Shown here in pieces: positions 1 through 12,657 of a DNA stretch of 64,000 bases. This stretch comes from Puccinellia tenuiflora (lineage: Eukaryota; Streptophyta; Magnoliopsida; Poales; Poaceae). The notes below the pieces were generated by a model, which searched no databases, was not told where the DNA came from, and saw nothing but the letters and a program-made list of their open reading frames with translations. Location: assembly GCA_012064385.1 (NCBI GenBank), contig QRDG01000473.1, positions 4,719,965 to 4,783,964 on the forward strand, given 5' to 3'. Each line of letters opens with the position of its first letter. Positions within the stretch are counted from its first letter, which is position 1. The position numbers and the translations under genes are program-made.

Positions 1-2423
1 TCCCCAAGCCTGACCTAGTAGTTAGTCTTTAGGATCAGAAGCACCTCCATGCCATGACCTCAACTTGAACTATCAAGGTATTGCTAAGGGACGTAAGAGA
101 CGGTCTAAGTCTTCACATTCGAAGTTATCTCAACACCAAGAATTCAGCAAAAACAAGATGAGGATGCCTCAAAGATAAGAGAGCTATCAACACACCATAG
201 CTTTTCTATAGCACGATAAAGCCAAGAACATAGTAGTACTGATTAATCAAGAACCCTCTGAGCCCAAGAGAACACTTCTAAGGCGAGCCCCTCAAAGATG
301 CCCAAAGTCGCTAACCATGGGCATCTTCTAGGAGCTCGGCCATAGAGGAGTCCCCTGTCTTCGCCTAATAGGGTGACCTCTCCCCTGCTGTTGTGCTCCT
401 GCTCTTCCTCTTGGATCTTGCCGTTGAGCTCGACTGGTACTTATAGCCCAAACCACCGCATCGTTTGTTGTCCACCTCTTTGCCTCCTAGGAGGCCAAGC
501 GACTCTTGACCCCTGGGAAGAGCAACCCTTGGCCTTGGCTCCCCACGAAGAGCCGCCGACTGTGCCCAAAATTTGACCCCTAGGTATAGTACGGTCACCC
601 ATGTGCCCCAGCTCTTGAAGTGTCCAAGGATCATCGTAGTAGCCCCTAGGAGGATTAGGATAAGCTCGTTGGTTGAGCTAACCCATCTACCACGAATAAT
701 AGGCATCCTTTGGTACTAGGAAGCAACTTGTGTGGTCCATGATTGTGTATTGTGTTCGAACTGTCTTTGTTTTGTTGTGTTTGAATTGGTTGTTGCCTGC
801 ACACCCTATTTTGGCAACACAAAGGAAGATCACCTCTTTTCCTTCCCACCAGCATGTTTTGGCCATCTCGGCTTAAATTAAAGCCTTTTTATAAACTAAA
901 ATAAACGAAAGAGACTTCTAATTGTGACCCTAATAACCTTGGGTTCTGCCATACCAACCCCGAAAATCAGTAGTAACCCTCACGCTAGGTTTTCATCAAA
1001 TGCGTACCCAAGATTCCTCACTCTACCATGGAAACAAAAGTTTGAACAAATTTTGAGATAGCACGAAACTTCCTTCTATGACTAACTTGTAAATTAATAA
1101 ACCAATCCCTTCAGCACTAACCAGCTAACCCTAGATTAAAATTTAACCAATGTAACCACACCTGAGCTCAAGCCGTCAAGAAGAAAAAGGAGCTCGACGA
1201 CCAAACAAGCGCAGAGTATATCAGAGGAGAAACGGATGGCCACTACTCAATATTGGCCACGCCTAAGACGCACGAAGAATTTAGGAGTTGCCACCCTCAA
1301 TGCTGAATAACTAGAGATCTCTCCATGCAAGATTAGAAAATTACCTCTCAACATAGTTTCGTCCTAGCACAAGGATGCTAACAAAAGAACTTGGTAATTA
1401 GGAGTCTCAGCAACCTTCTTACCTCAGCTTACATCGGAGGAGATAAACAAGCAAGGTTTCACTATTTCCAGGATGACAAGTCTCATGGAGTTTCCACTAA
1501 TTTGTTAAGCCTAACTGGGAACGTGATCATTGGATCATCACCTAGTAGTGTCCCATACCACTCGTCATGAGAGACCTCAAGATTAACTTAAACCCCTCGA
1601 GAAGGAAGTTTTCTCCAAGTTCTGATGATATGGAGGCACCCAATCTACCTACGAAGATTCTAGTGCAAAGCTTCATGAAGCTGGAGGACCAAGAAGATCT
1701 TCGACGACCTTCATCGATCGTCAGACCAATGGTGCAAAGGGATGAAGACAATCTATCTGAAGGAAAGCAAAAGGGAAATAACCATCAGAAGCATCATCAG
1801 TCAACCACCGCTAACCCTAGCCTGATGGCAACCTGACTCTAGACTCTGTGCGTCCTTTCTGCTAAACTATTAACCAAAGAGAGTCGAGTCTATGACCTGG
1901 CACACCTTGTGAGGACGACAACCAATGAGTATCTGCTTGACGTCTTCAGAAGGCAACAAGATCAAGATAACGAATCTACCTCGAACCAAAGCTCCGAGAT
2001 ATGGCCTCCAGGGTGAAGATCATCAATCAACTCAAAGGAGCCGATACCTACAAGATGGTTGAAATTGTAACCTCAAGTGGAGACTGTTCGAGTTTTAGCT
2101 AAAGAGCAAAATACTCTAGATTCAGTCTAACACGATACATATTTCTGTACGACGTAGCCTCCACTTTCTCAAGGAGCTCAACGTGGAGCCTTCAACGTCC
2201 TCAAATTGGCGCACCAACGGTTTCAACAAGCACAGTCCTCTCTAGAGAAGACTGCATGCCAAGCTCTCGCAACACCGTGGTGCCTCAAGATCCTAGAAGA
2301 CAACTTCAATAGTGGTGCAACACTTTGGAAGATGAAGAAAGTCCTCGGCACCATGCCTCTACTCCTCTCTGTTGGACCGCTAACAAATCTCGAGGAGGAG
2401 ATTTATTTTAAGGGGGAAAGATC
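1..2423 (+). mobile_element. 3' internal region of a Ty3/gypsy element (non-coding remnant)
   Basis: No open frame here resembles gag or pol; the short ORFs are random. The identity comes from the right edge. The last ~50 bases before the LTR carry the 'tctcgaggaggagat' string followed by a purine tract, which is the usual end of a Tekay/Del-type chromovirus internal region, where the last pol codons run into the polypurine tract. The element is therefore read left to right with its 3' LTR starting at 2424. It is probably non-autonomous or heavily decayed. The 5' part lies outside the window. Confidence 0.5.
2409..2421 (+). other. polypurine tract of gypsy element A
   Basis: Purine run 'taagggggaaaga' directly before the TGTAACATCCC LTR start at 2424. 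Its position and composition match a plus-strand priming site. Confidence 0.6.
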
Positions 2424-5400
2424 TGTAACATCCCAAATTTTGAAACTAAGGCAGATACAGAGTTATAAAATGACCCAAAAATCAGAACCAACAAAAACTT
2501 TTTTTAAATGCTTCAGTAATGATTGTGTTTTCCTTCCTATTGCTCTGTTGAGCTTGTGTGGCTTATTGTTTAGGTTGCTTGACCAATAAATATTAACCTA
2601 AGGACCCAACCAATATAAAATATACTTAATCTTGGTGACCATGTCATGACAAGAAAAATAATCCATATATCATTTCCAATCTTATTTTGGCCAAATTCCA
2701 TTTCAAAGATGCTTTGGTTTTGGCAACAACCAAAAATACCTATTATTTGGGAAAGTAAAAGTGTTTCAAAATTTAAGTGTTCCCAAAACTATGGGGATCT
2801 ATATAATATCCCCTGCTTATTCTCAACCTTGTTATCTTGCAAGTATCAACACCTTTTATTTTAAAACTCCTATCTTGAACACCCTTTGGAACTAATGCAA
2901 GTGGGAAGTATATTACCACATATATTTATCTATATCAAAACCTTTGAAAATTATAAAGCCATGAGTTGAGAACCTCTTAACATCATATTGTCATGATTAT
3001 GTGAGATCACTAAACCACTTAATTATATTAAGGGTTATGGATTTTGTTGTTTTATAATTGTTTGTGTTTGATCTCACCAACTCTTTGAGTGTCTTGTTTT
3101 GAATGATATGTTATTTCGCTTGTTTGTTGTGGCTTGTTGAACGGTTTGTTTTGATTTGACTTGCTTGTGTTAAATATTGTTATTAACCATTTTCAACAAG
3201 ACTTGAGTTTTATTATATTATTTTGTGAACAAAAGTAATACCTAAAATTTTGAGAAAAATCCATGGCATGCTCATGGTCATGTGTGACCTAAATGAGCAT
3301 CAATACCACCTTTCCTAATTCAAAATCTTGAGGAACCTTGACCAAAACATCTCTGGACCCATCTTCATTTCTGTTAAAAGATAGCATCTTTAGGGCCTCA
3401 CAAATATCACAAATCTTATTAATTAGTACAATGCACCATCTTAGATCCCTTTAATTCCATCTTATCTTGCTACCCAAGCTGGAACTTGAACCTTTAAAAC
3501 TCTTTTGCTTATCTTTCCGTGTTCACTTTGTGGCCTAATAAAAATAGTAACCATCCGCTCCTAAAATTAATACCATATTCTCACCTATGTATTTATTCTA
3601 AATCTTGGCCTATGAACCAATCCACCACCTTGTCATCCATATATAAGACCTGATCTATCAATCCAAGCCTAAGTTTGAGTATTTATTAATCGACAACTAA
3701 TTCTGCCAGGACCCTCTTGATGCCTAATCAAATCTGTGCTGCTGAAAATTCTATTTCGATTCAAACTTCCAAAACAAACTCAAACCTGTTGCAAAACAGT
3801 AAAACCTTGCCCAAACCTTTTTCTCACCCCCCTTCTTCCATTATTTTAGCAAGAAGTTGTTTTAATGAATTGTCTTAAATTATTTTCCTTTTTAAGCTTG
3901 GAAATAGGATAAACCCTATTTACTTCTTCACTAAAAATCTAAGAAAAATCCAGGAACCTTCTAACACCATTTTAAACACAAATGTAAGCTCAATTTAATT
4001 AAAACAAGTTCAAAATTTCCAAGGGGCATTCTGTCGAACACCTTGGGAGCAGGATCTGTAGATTTTCCAAACCGAGTTCAAACTCGTGGTAAACTGGTAA
4101 AACCTGACCCTAGCCCTCTCTCTCTGCCCAACTACTTCCCATACCCGTTTAAACTAGCTAGGGCGACCAGATCGTGGAGGATCTTGGCAACCCGAGCTGC
4201 CAATGCCACCACTCTCTCCCCCTCGCTTACTCCCTCTCTCTCTCTCTCACCCCCAATGGGTGTCTGCCATCCTTCTGACGCAGCACCGCGCCCCCACACG
4301 CCAGTAGCACACGGACCGCACCCCTCCTTCCCCGTTCCTTCTCCCTCACGCCACCACGGTCACCTGCCCCAGCAATGATGGCAGCCAAGCTCGGGAGCAC
4401 ACCCTGCCTTGCCATTACTCCCCTCTGGCCCTCCACTCTGCCATGGACAACCCTCTGTCGAGCGCGATCCTCTTTCCCGACCAAATCTTGCTCGCCCTGC
4501 CGCGGTCACTCTTCGGGTGGACACCATCAGCGTTCCCTGCCATCAATGCATTGCAGCATGCGCGGCTCTTCACGACGTCTCTACGGCACACCAGCACCTC
4601 CTCCATGTCGACATCTCGCCCTCCTCTTCTCTCTTTCACTCTGAAGCAACGGTCGAGCACCTACGGCTGCCAGCCGTGCCCCACCTCTCCAGCACGCCTC
4701 AGGAGCTCTGGGAACTGGCTCTCCCATCCAGGACGATGTCGACACCGTGCCATCATCAACCGCCACCTCTCCCTTCCCCAATCAGAAGCAAGCATCATCG
4801 CCCATGACCACCATGGATGCCACTCACGGTACACCGCGTCCGCGGCTATAAAAGGGTACCCCGAGCCTCGATAGCAAGCCAAACCACCTCCACTCCTCCT
4901 CAATTGACCTCCAGTCCGAATGGTTACCCCTCTAGCCTCCTTCTCCCCTCGCTCTGCCCGGAGCCCCGCCGCGGCCATCTCCAGGTCGAGCCAGTGGTAC
5001 AGGCCACCTCCGACATTACCGTCTCATTCTAGAGCTTCACAGTTCTCCGTATTAGCCTAATTCCTGTCCAATTTTTGATTCCCTCCCTTGCAGGCTCGAG
5101 TTCATCCTTGACCTAGCTCGGCAACCGCCGCCGACCACAGTTCTCTAGTATCCCGACCTCCCCAAAACCAAATAGCGTTTCCTCTACACGGGCAGTACGA
5201 TTTGGATCCTCCCAGTGCCAGTCGCGCATCCAGAAGAGCTTCCTAGTGACAGGCGGCAAGCCCGCCACCTCTCTACCACCGTGGGAGTGGACACCGCCGT
5301 GTTCCTTGGTCACCGCCGTCCCGGTGACGACAGGGCACTACGTGAGCCGTTCGTCTCCCATCCAACGGCCGCATACCACTTCATTTTAATTCGTCACACT

Positions 5401-7234
5401 AACCGGTGGACCCCACTTGTCAGGTTCAAGCACAGGCACGCCACCAAGTACGTCAACCCCTTGGGAAGGCGTATCCCCAGAGTGCGTGTTCGACGTCACC
5501 CTCCTTTCTCTTTTATCTAGTTTTAGCAGAAATTCCAGAAAATCATTCAAACTTAGAAATTTCATATCTTTAAATCTACACACTCAAAGAGAGTGAAACC
5601 AACGCCATTGGCTCACAAATTTAAATATCTATCCAGACAAACTAATCTCATATTATTTAATTTTTTTAGATTATTCGCTTAACTATTTAGTGTTCTGTCT
5701 ATTTAATGATCAAACCTAAATAACTCAAATATAAAAATTTCAAATGACCCCAAACCACTTCTGGTGGTTCACATATACAAACAACTTTCAAATACCACTG
5801 GTCCCATATTTTTGGGCTTAATATTTATGGTGCAATATAATTCACATAGAAACAGTACTTAAACATTCATGTCTTTAATCAAAAATTAATATCTAGAATT
5901 TGGTAGATTCAAAAACTATGGGACTTGTTTTCTCTGTATTGAAATTTTCTACCACCAAGAACTTTAACCACAATTTTTGAGCCGATAATTTTGTAGCTAT
6001 AATTGATTTAAGTACAGACAGTTTCCGGAGCTAAACTATTTGTTTCTGTTAAACTAGAATCCCTTTTGTTATTAAACCAATTTTGCTAGGTCAGAAATGG
6101 AAATATATAGTTACCCCTAAATTGCTAGAATTTTCTGTGAAAAATAAAATAGATTAGTTGTTAACTTATATCCTAATCACTTTCTGTACCAATTAATTCG
6201 TTTCTGTAAATCTGTTAACTCAATTAGGCCAAATCCAATTTTGCTAGCTAATAAACTACCAGTATTAGTTGTCCCAAAAAGGGCATATTTTTCAGAGCAA
6301 CAGAAAATAAATCATGACTTAATTCGTGTTGTAGCCCATTTCTGCCTATTAATAATTATGATAAAATAAGAGTGAATCAAAATATACCAAACCCAAATAT
6401 ATTAACTTTAGTAGGGCAGTAGCTTCCTGCAGAATCTTAGTTTACATTTTTGTGTTGATTTGTTGAGTGATGGTGTGATTGTGTGTTTTGCTTGTTAACG
6501 ACGATTAGACGAGAACGTTGCCAGGGATTTCGAGGAAGGAGGATTTATTGATCAAGAGTATCAAGACCAGGGACAAGTTGCTGACCAAGGCAAGCCATCC
6601 ATTTGATCATACCCCTTTGTCCTATTATTTTTAATAAGCATGTTTTACTTATGTTAAGATGCATGAAATGTTTTTCAAGTGGTGTGTGCCACTAAAACCC
6701 TTTTTAAGTATTACCTAAGTAATATGCCATGATTAGGCCCCTTCTATATGCATGTTTAGTTAGAGGAATAAAAGATTCTAGGTTGGGAAAAATCAATGTT
6801 TTATTCAAAAACCCTCTTTATGAAAATCCTTGGGTGAAATTGTGTTTTACCCAAGATGTTGCTAAATGATTAGCTTTGGAAATGGAGTAAAAATGGAGTA
6901 TGAAGGTTTTGAGAAAATGCACATTGTGTCCTAGTATTACGTCGACCAGCCTTAACATGTGCGACCACATTACCCCCATATGGGACGGGGCTTAGTCAAC
7001 TAGCTTGCTCGCCTTAGTGTGGGATGCCTCAATAGCGGAGATGCTCCGTTTTATGAGGGGCTGGTTTGGTGACCTTCCCCTGACCCGGGTCCTTCAAAGG
7101 GTCGAAGGATAGAAGCGTATTTTCATACTGTCGGGCAAAACTATGAGTCCTCACACCCAGGGCTTCGACGGGAGACCGGACTGGGTGTCGGCGGAATGTT
7201 CATAAGGGCAGGGTCCTGTACTAGGGTGAGCAAG
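2424..7234 (+). mobile_element. 3' LTR of gypsy element A, first part
   Basis: Starts TGTAACATCCC after a polypurine tract. AT-rich flanks surround a GC-rich block (about 4200-5030) with a TATA box (tataaaag, 4847-4854), the usual plan of the long TGTAAC-type gypsy LTRs. ORFs in the GC-rich block are not genes. The LTR is interrupted at 7234/7235 by a solo LTR with a GCAAG duplication and resumes at 10402. The family is probably Tekay/Del-like, by inference from the end of the internal region. Confidence 0.65.
4847..4854 (+). promoter_or_regulatory. TATA box of LTR A
   Basis: tataaaag at the end of the GC-rich block. The same placement occurs in the sister LTR at 51368-51375, so this is the likely LTR promoter. 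Confidence 0.5.
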
Positions 7235-10200
7235 TGTAACATCCCAAGATTTTCAAATTTTTGAAAAATCAGAAAAATCAAAAAACTTTTTGAAAATTAT
7301 TATATTTTGTTTTGGAAATCCAAAATCATGCATGCATTCATCTTTTTCTTTGCTTGTTGCATTCAAATTTTCTAAAGTTGGAATTCTATTTCCACTTTAA
7401 ACCCTATTTGAGAAAATGATAAAAAGGGGCCTATTATGCTCTCTTAAATATTTTGACTTTTATGGATGTATTTGATGGCCAAGCTTAGTGTCAAAGTGTT
7501 CTATTTGCAATAAGTTTCCTAAAAAGTATTTTCTCAAATTGTTTTAAAAAGATTTAAATATAATTTGATCTTGGTTTAAAAATTTGTGATTAATTATTTT
7601 GCCTAAAAACAGAAATAATTTTATCTATATTTTCTTTTAAGTAAAATGCCAATAAAGGCCATTTTAATGCCAGTGGCAATCTTGTAATTAAAAGTCTTCA
7701 AAATATTTTTGCAAATAAGTTATTCTGGTAAATATTTTAATTACAAGTTTTTACAAATTTATTTCATAATTTTTGGGCTTTTATTTTAAAAGTTATTAGC
7801 AATTTCAGAAAAGGTTTAAATAAAAAAAAGTGATGACGTCATGCTGACGTCATCCGACCTTCCTCCTCCCGTTGCCTTCAATGGCCGAAACCGCCACACT
7901 CACCTCCCCCTCTTCAATCCGGCCACCAAGCCGCTCCCCCTCCCCTCCACGACGTCCCTCTTATAGCCCTCCCTCTCCTCTTCCGTTTGCCCCCCACCAC
8001 TCCACCCAAGAGCCACCAGGCTGCCCGCAATCAACCGTCGCCGTCCGCCACGGCTGCCGGCCGATTTCGTCGTTTCCGGTGAAGACCGGAAACCCCGCGC
8101 CCTCCCGTCACCTCCTACCTTTCCCTCCTTTCGTCGCGCATCATTTTGACATATTGCGGCCTCGTTTTGATCCCCAGGACGACGCATGCATCCTCGACCT
8201 CACCCGGCCGCCGCCTCCTCCAACTCCGGCGAGGAATTGAAGGAGCACCGGAGCACCCCGACACCGACGACCTCGCCACCGTGCCCGCCTCGACCTCCTG
8301 CACGCCGTGGTGAGCTTTCCCCCTTCCCGCTCCCTCTCTTTGCGCCGGAACGCGCGTCGCCGCCGTCGGCCGCCGCGCGGACTAGGGTTCCGGTGAGGCC
8401 ATGCCGCCCCTTTATAGTCGATCTATCCTGGGCCGTTAGATTTCGATCTGACAGTCTGTTTTAATTCTTTTATACCGAATCGGTACGCTGACGTGGCAGC
8501 ACAGTCAACAGCCCAGTCAGCGTACAGTCAGCAGATCCAGCCAATAGGAAACAGCCACGTGGACAAGGAATTTCTGTGTATTTTCCTTATTAGTATTTTT
8601 CTGTCTGTTTTGCAGAAAAGCCCCTGCACCTTAGTTTTATGATAACTTTTTAGTGGTTTGGCCAAATATTTTTAGTTTTCTGTTTTGACATGTTTAAATT
8701 TATTCAAATTTCAAATGTGATATTTGAGTAAATTTGGCATAACTTTAGTTTAAAAATAGCTTTTTGAGTGAATCCAATTGGGTTAGTTTAGTTTTGAAGT
8801 CCTCTGTCCAGTAAGACCACTCCCATATTTTCTGTAATTATTTTGTTTAACAGTAGTTTTACATTAGTGTTTATGCCCTTTTTGGGATTTGTTTTGTATT
8901 GTTGTTAAAGTAAAAATTATTTTAAATGCATTTTGACTTCATGCATATTGTTACAAACCAGAAAACTTAGTGTGGTAATTTTCTTGTGATTTTAAATGCA
9001 TTTCATACATTGCATATTTTATTGTATTGTTATTTTGTTTGTATGTTTATTTGGGTGTTTGCAATTTTGTTAGATTATTTGGAGAGTCACGAAGACTTTG
9101 GTGGTTGCTACTCCTGTTCCTCTTGTTGCCAAGGCAAGTGGCACACTTGCATATCTTTGTCCTATTAATTTGATATATGCATGTTGTAGTTTTTACTTAG
9201 AAAATTTCATGATAGGTTTATTAGTATTGCTATGCTAAAAATGTTTAGAATAGTACTCCTATACTAGTTGGTCTAGAATCCTATTATAACTTGGTAGAAT
9301 TATGGAAATGCTATGCTAAGTGCTGTTTTGTGAAAAAGTAATATTCTACTAAGTTAAAAAAACTCCTGGGTGGATGTGGTATGTGGATGGAGGTTTATAG
9401 TTGAGTGGCTACTCGGGGCCATGTCTATGGTTTTACCCGAGTATGTGCACTTGTGGATGGCCACCCAGGGACAAAGAGACCGATGTTACTCCAAGTTAGT
9501 TCGCTTACCGTGCAGCCATAAGTCATATGGGCTCTGGCTTGACTAAGTATGTAGTGTGGAACCGGCCCGGCCTGACAGGTGGTGGTAGAGGTTTGTAGGT
9601 GGAGCGCGTCAGGACGGCAGTGGTCGGGAAAACACTTCGGAAAGGTCTCGTCTTCATCTTCTCCTTTCCTTTTCACTTCAAGAAGGGTCAAGGTTAGAAT
9701 GGGTTGATGAGGTCTTATGGTGAACGTGCACAACCTCTGCAGAGTATCAAACTAAGTACTTAGCCGTGTCCCCGGTTACGGACATTTCTGAGCAAGCTGG
9801 ACAAGGACATCAACGGAGGATTCTCATCATTCTAATTTCTCTAAGTTAAAACTTGATGGGTGAACAAGGGTAGTTGAGACGGTGGCTTTTATGTCATGAA
9901 AGTCTTGTATAGATGAAAAGTTTTATAAAGAGTTAGGAAAAAGTTGGCTTTCTGCAAAATAGCCTTCAAAACTCCACAAGCCAAATATGCATATATGTTA
10001 TTAGAGTTTTCCTCTATGAGTCCACAAAGTGTCACTTGCCAGTTCCATTTTATATGGTTTTGACCCACCTTGTTGCAACATTTCTTTAAAGTTGCAGGTT
10101 GTTCTGACGATGAGTGAGGATCGTTTAAGGGTTTCGAGTCTGTAACCAACATGTTTCGCCTGTGGCTACATGAAGATGATGGAGACTCCATGCAGAATAA

Positions 10201-10401
10201 TGTTTTCCGCTGTTTACTCTTTCCAGCTAGCTTCGTGCTATGCAAAGTTGTAATCAAATATTTTCCTAAGTCTGGATTCGCCTGTAATAATTGATACATT
10301 GTTGTGATATTTCATCGTAAACTGTGTGTGCAAATGAATCGATCCAGGGGTTTGCACTATACACAGGGATCTTGCCTAATTTTAAGTGCAGGTCCGCTAC
10401 A
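7235..10401 (+). mobile_element. solo LTR B (gypsy, TGTAAC type), TSD GCAAG
   Basis: Begins TGTAACATCCC and ends GTCCGCTACA. The five bases before (7230-7234) and after (10402-10406) are both GCAAG, so this is a clean insertion of one LTR without an internal region, 3167 bp long. It holds a GC-rich leader/promoter block (about 7860-8460) and one copy of the triple-palindrome block (9726-9783), 618 bp before the LTR end. It sits inside LTR A. No gene is present; the ORF at 7872-8240 is the GC-rich block. Confidence 0.85.
9726..9783 (+). repeat. triple-palindrome LTR block, copy 1
   Basis: Three successive inverted repeats: ctctgcagag (9735-9744), ctaagtacttag (9752-9763), and gtcc/ggac arms (9768-9783) around an 8-nt spacer. 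It lies in solo LTR B. Confidence 0.75.
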
Positions 10402-11195
10402 GCAAGTAAAAGGCTATGATCGAGAGCCCGTCGTGACATACACCTTGTATGGTGGGATGTTGCCCGCACGACGAGCCTTCCGGATGGTGTGGGTAAAGTG
10501 TACAACCTCTGCAGAGTGTAAAACTATTCGAATAGCCGAGTCCTCGGTTATGGACAGTTGGAAGGCCCTACTATGACCTATGTGCAAAGTTTTTGGTTTG
10601 TAAAATGGAGGTGTTATTGGTGTTGTACCAAAGGGTCGGTATAAGGACAAATGAAGGAGAAGGATTCACGACGGGCCGTGATCCCACCAGAGGAGTTTTT
10701 GAAGCACAACTAATTTTCAAATGAAAAACTCCTTTTCAAATATCTTACCTTTTTGAATAAAGATATAGAGATCTCTTTTCTTAAAAGAAAATGCTTTTAT
10801 AAATCAATAGACTACCCTTAGAGCCTTCCACCATATTATTATGCATTAGTCCTTCCAATAATTAAATATCGGGTGGTTTGCGACTACATTCAAATGTACT
10901 CATTTTGGTTGCGTCCCTGGTTATTGTCTTGGCCAGACTATGAGGAGCGGTACAAGGAAGAAGACTTCGATGATGGCTATGCGAACTAGGACGTTCTCCC
11001 AGTCAGTTGCCTGTAGGGTTATGGCAAGAGACTTGGGCTCCACGCTATTTGATGATTCCGCTGCAACTACATGCTGAAGTTTATAATTTCACTCAAGTAA
11101 GTATATTTATTCGGTATATATGGATGTTCTTTTGATACCAGTTTGATTGTGCTCAGCGACACACTGATCATGGGATCGCTGATGTTGTAGGCACA
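10402..11195 (+). mobile_element. LTR A, second part (end inferred)
   Basis: Continues LTR A after the GCAAG duplication. It carries its own copy of the triple-palindrome block (10498-10555). The right end is placed at the GGCACA at 11195 because the block-to-end distance (~640 bp) then matches sister LTRs. No target duplication could be used, so this edge is uncertain. Confidence 0.4.
10498..10555 (+). repeat. triple-palindrome LTR block, copy 2
   Basis: ctctgcagag (10507-10516), ctattcgaatag (10524-10535) and gtcc/ggac arms (10540-10555). The middle palindrome differs from copy 1 on both arms but is still perfect. Confidence 0.75.
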
Positions 11196-12655
11196 AGAGT
11201 ACTTCGGACAGCTAGTCCGGGGTTCCGACACTACGTTTCCTAATAGAGCTGCATAGCCTGTTAGTAGTCCAGATATCCTCATATGCCTGCCTATATCCTT
11301 TTGCTTGAGTTACCTGCAGTTACCAACTAGCATGCTTAGGAGTTGATTGTGGTATATCTCTTTTTCTGCTGATGTTTAGTTGGTATAGCTTAATTAATTG
11401 AAGACATGCTATGTGGGTATAATTATTATTACAATAAAGATAAGGCACCGGCGGGAGGCCAGCTATGGTGATTTGTTCCGCTAGTGTCGCCTAGGACCTG
11501 AGTTCTTTTCCGCTTATCCAAAACTGAGTGCACTACCCACACGTGGGAAGACTTATGGAACCCCCCTCAACTTAGTACCGGAACCGCGGTATTGCTTAGG
11601 GAGCCACAACTAGTTTGGGTGTTTATTTGGACATACACATATGCATGTTACTGAAGATGAGAGGTTACAACTATGGGGGGCGCATATAGGTTGCGGTATG
11701 ATGCGAAGTGGCCGCTCATGGTAGTTGTGCCACCTAGTGTGTAGACGCAAACCTTTGGGCCCGCAACGGAGTTTCGGCCAGGCTCCCGACGTGGATCAGT
11801 CTCAGATGGGTGGCTCCCTATTCAATGCTGTAGTGAAGGGAAGAGTCGTGTTGTGAGATCCTTTGCCTTTGTGTCTTGTGGGTTGATCGAACGTGTATGG
11901 TTACTATGGTGCACCCCTGCAGGGTTAAATATTTTTGAAAAGCCGTGTCCGCGGTTATGGACGACTTGGGTAATGTGCTGGCTAAAAATATTATAGAAAT
12001 CACTATAAAATTAAATAGCTAATTTGCTTAGTAAATAGATTTACTCGAATAATTAAATTGATTAAAACTTGATCAATGTGTGAGTGCCCCGTACCTCTTC
12101 CTTGTGGGTATATGATATGATGGAGTGGTACACAGGGGGGGGGGGTATTGTTTGGTGAGTAGAATAGGTTCTACGAGTATGCGCCCCCTTTTCCTTATTC
12201 TAAATAGACACAAGGTCTAGTGTGTCCTCTGTAGATGTTAGGTGCTGCTGCAAGTCCACCATAAAGCCCCTTCTTCCTCTTTATCCAATTGCATGTGCAT
12301 AGTTCTTTCATTTACCCTTGTGCCTAAGTCTTGCTGAGTACCTCCCGTACTCATACCATCGGGGTCCCGGTGCCCGTTTTCACCGATGTAGGAGCGACAG
12401 AAGACTACAACGACCCAGCTGGAGGATACTTCGTGGAGTTTGACACCGACTACGACGAGTAGATAGAGATCCTAGGTGGCAGCCTGAGACCGCGTGGGCG
12501 GGTCCCTTTTTCTTTCCTGTCATTAGACCTTTGATGTAGTCTATACCCAGACATATTTGCTTCCTCTATATTCGGGATATGTTTCCCCCTGTGATGTAAT
12601 AAATTATATTTGAACTACCACTTGTTTTATTCTTTTGTGTCTTAAATGTTCGTGT
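11196..12655 (+). mobile_element. tail of a third TGTAAC-type LTR (C)
   Basis: A further copy of the triple-palindrome block (11909-11962) and a polyadenylation-like tail region (gtaataaatt near 12596) show a third LTR 3' part. No matching start was seen in the window; element A may be inserted in it. It abuts Sirevirus gag sequence at about 12656. A poly-G run lies at 12135-12146. No gene. Confidence 0.45.
11909..11962 (+). repeat. triple-palindrome LTR block, copy 3 (middle arm decayed)
   Basis: ccctgcaggg (11915-11924) and gtcc/ggac arms (11947-11962) are intact. The middle element (atttttgaaaag) pairs only partly. The first palindrome has a T-A to C-G exchange relative to copy 1. Confidence 0.65.
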
Positions 12656-12657
12656 TG

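Noticed and set aside
2424..7250. TGTAACATCCC at 2424 and 7235 as the two LTRs of one element
   Set aside because: The 7235 copy has its own GCAAG duplication and ends at 10401, so it is a separate solo LTR inside the first LTR.
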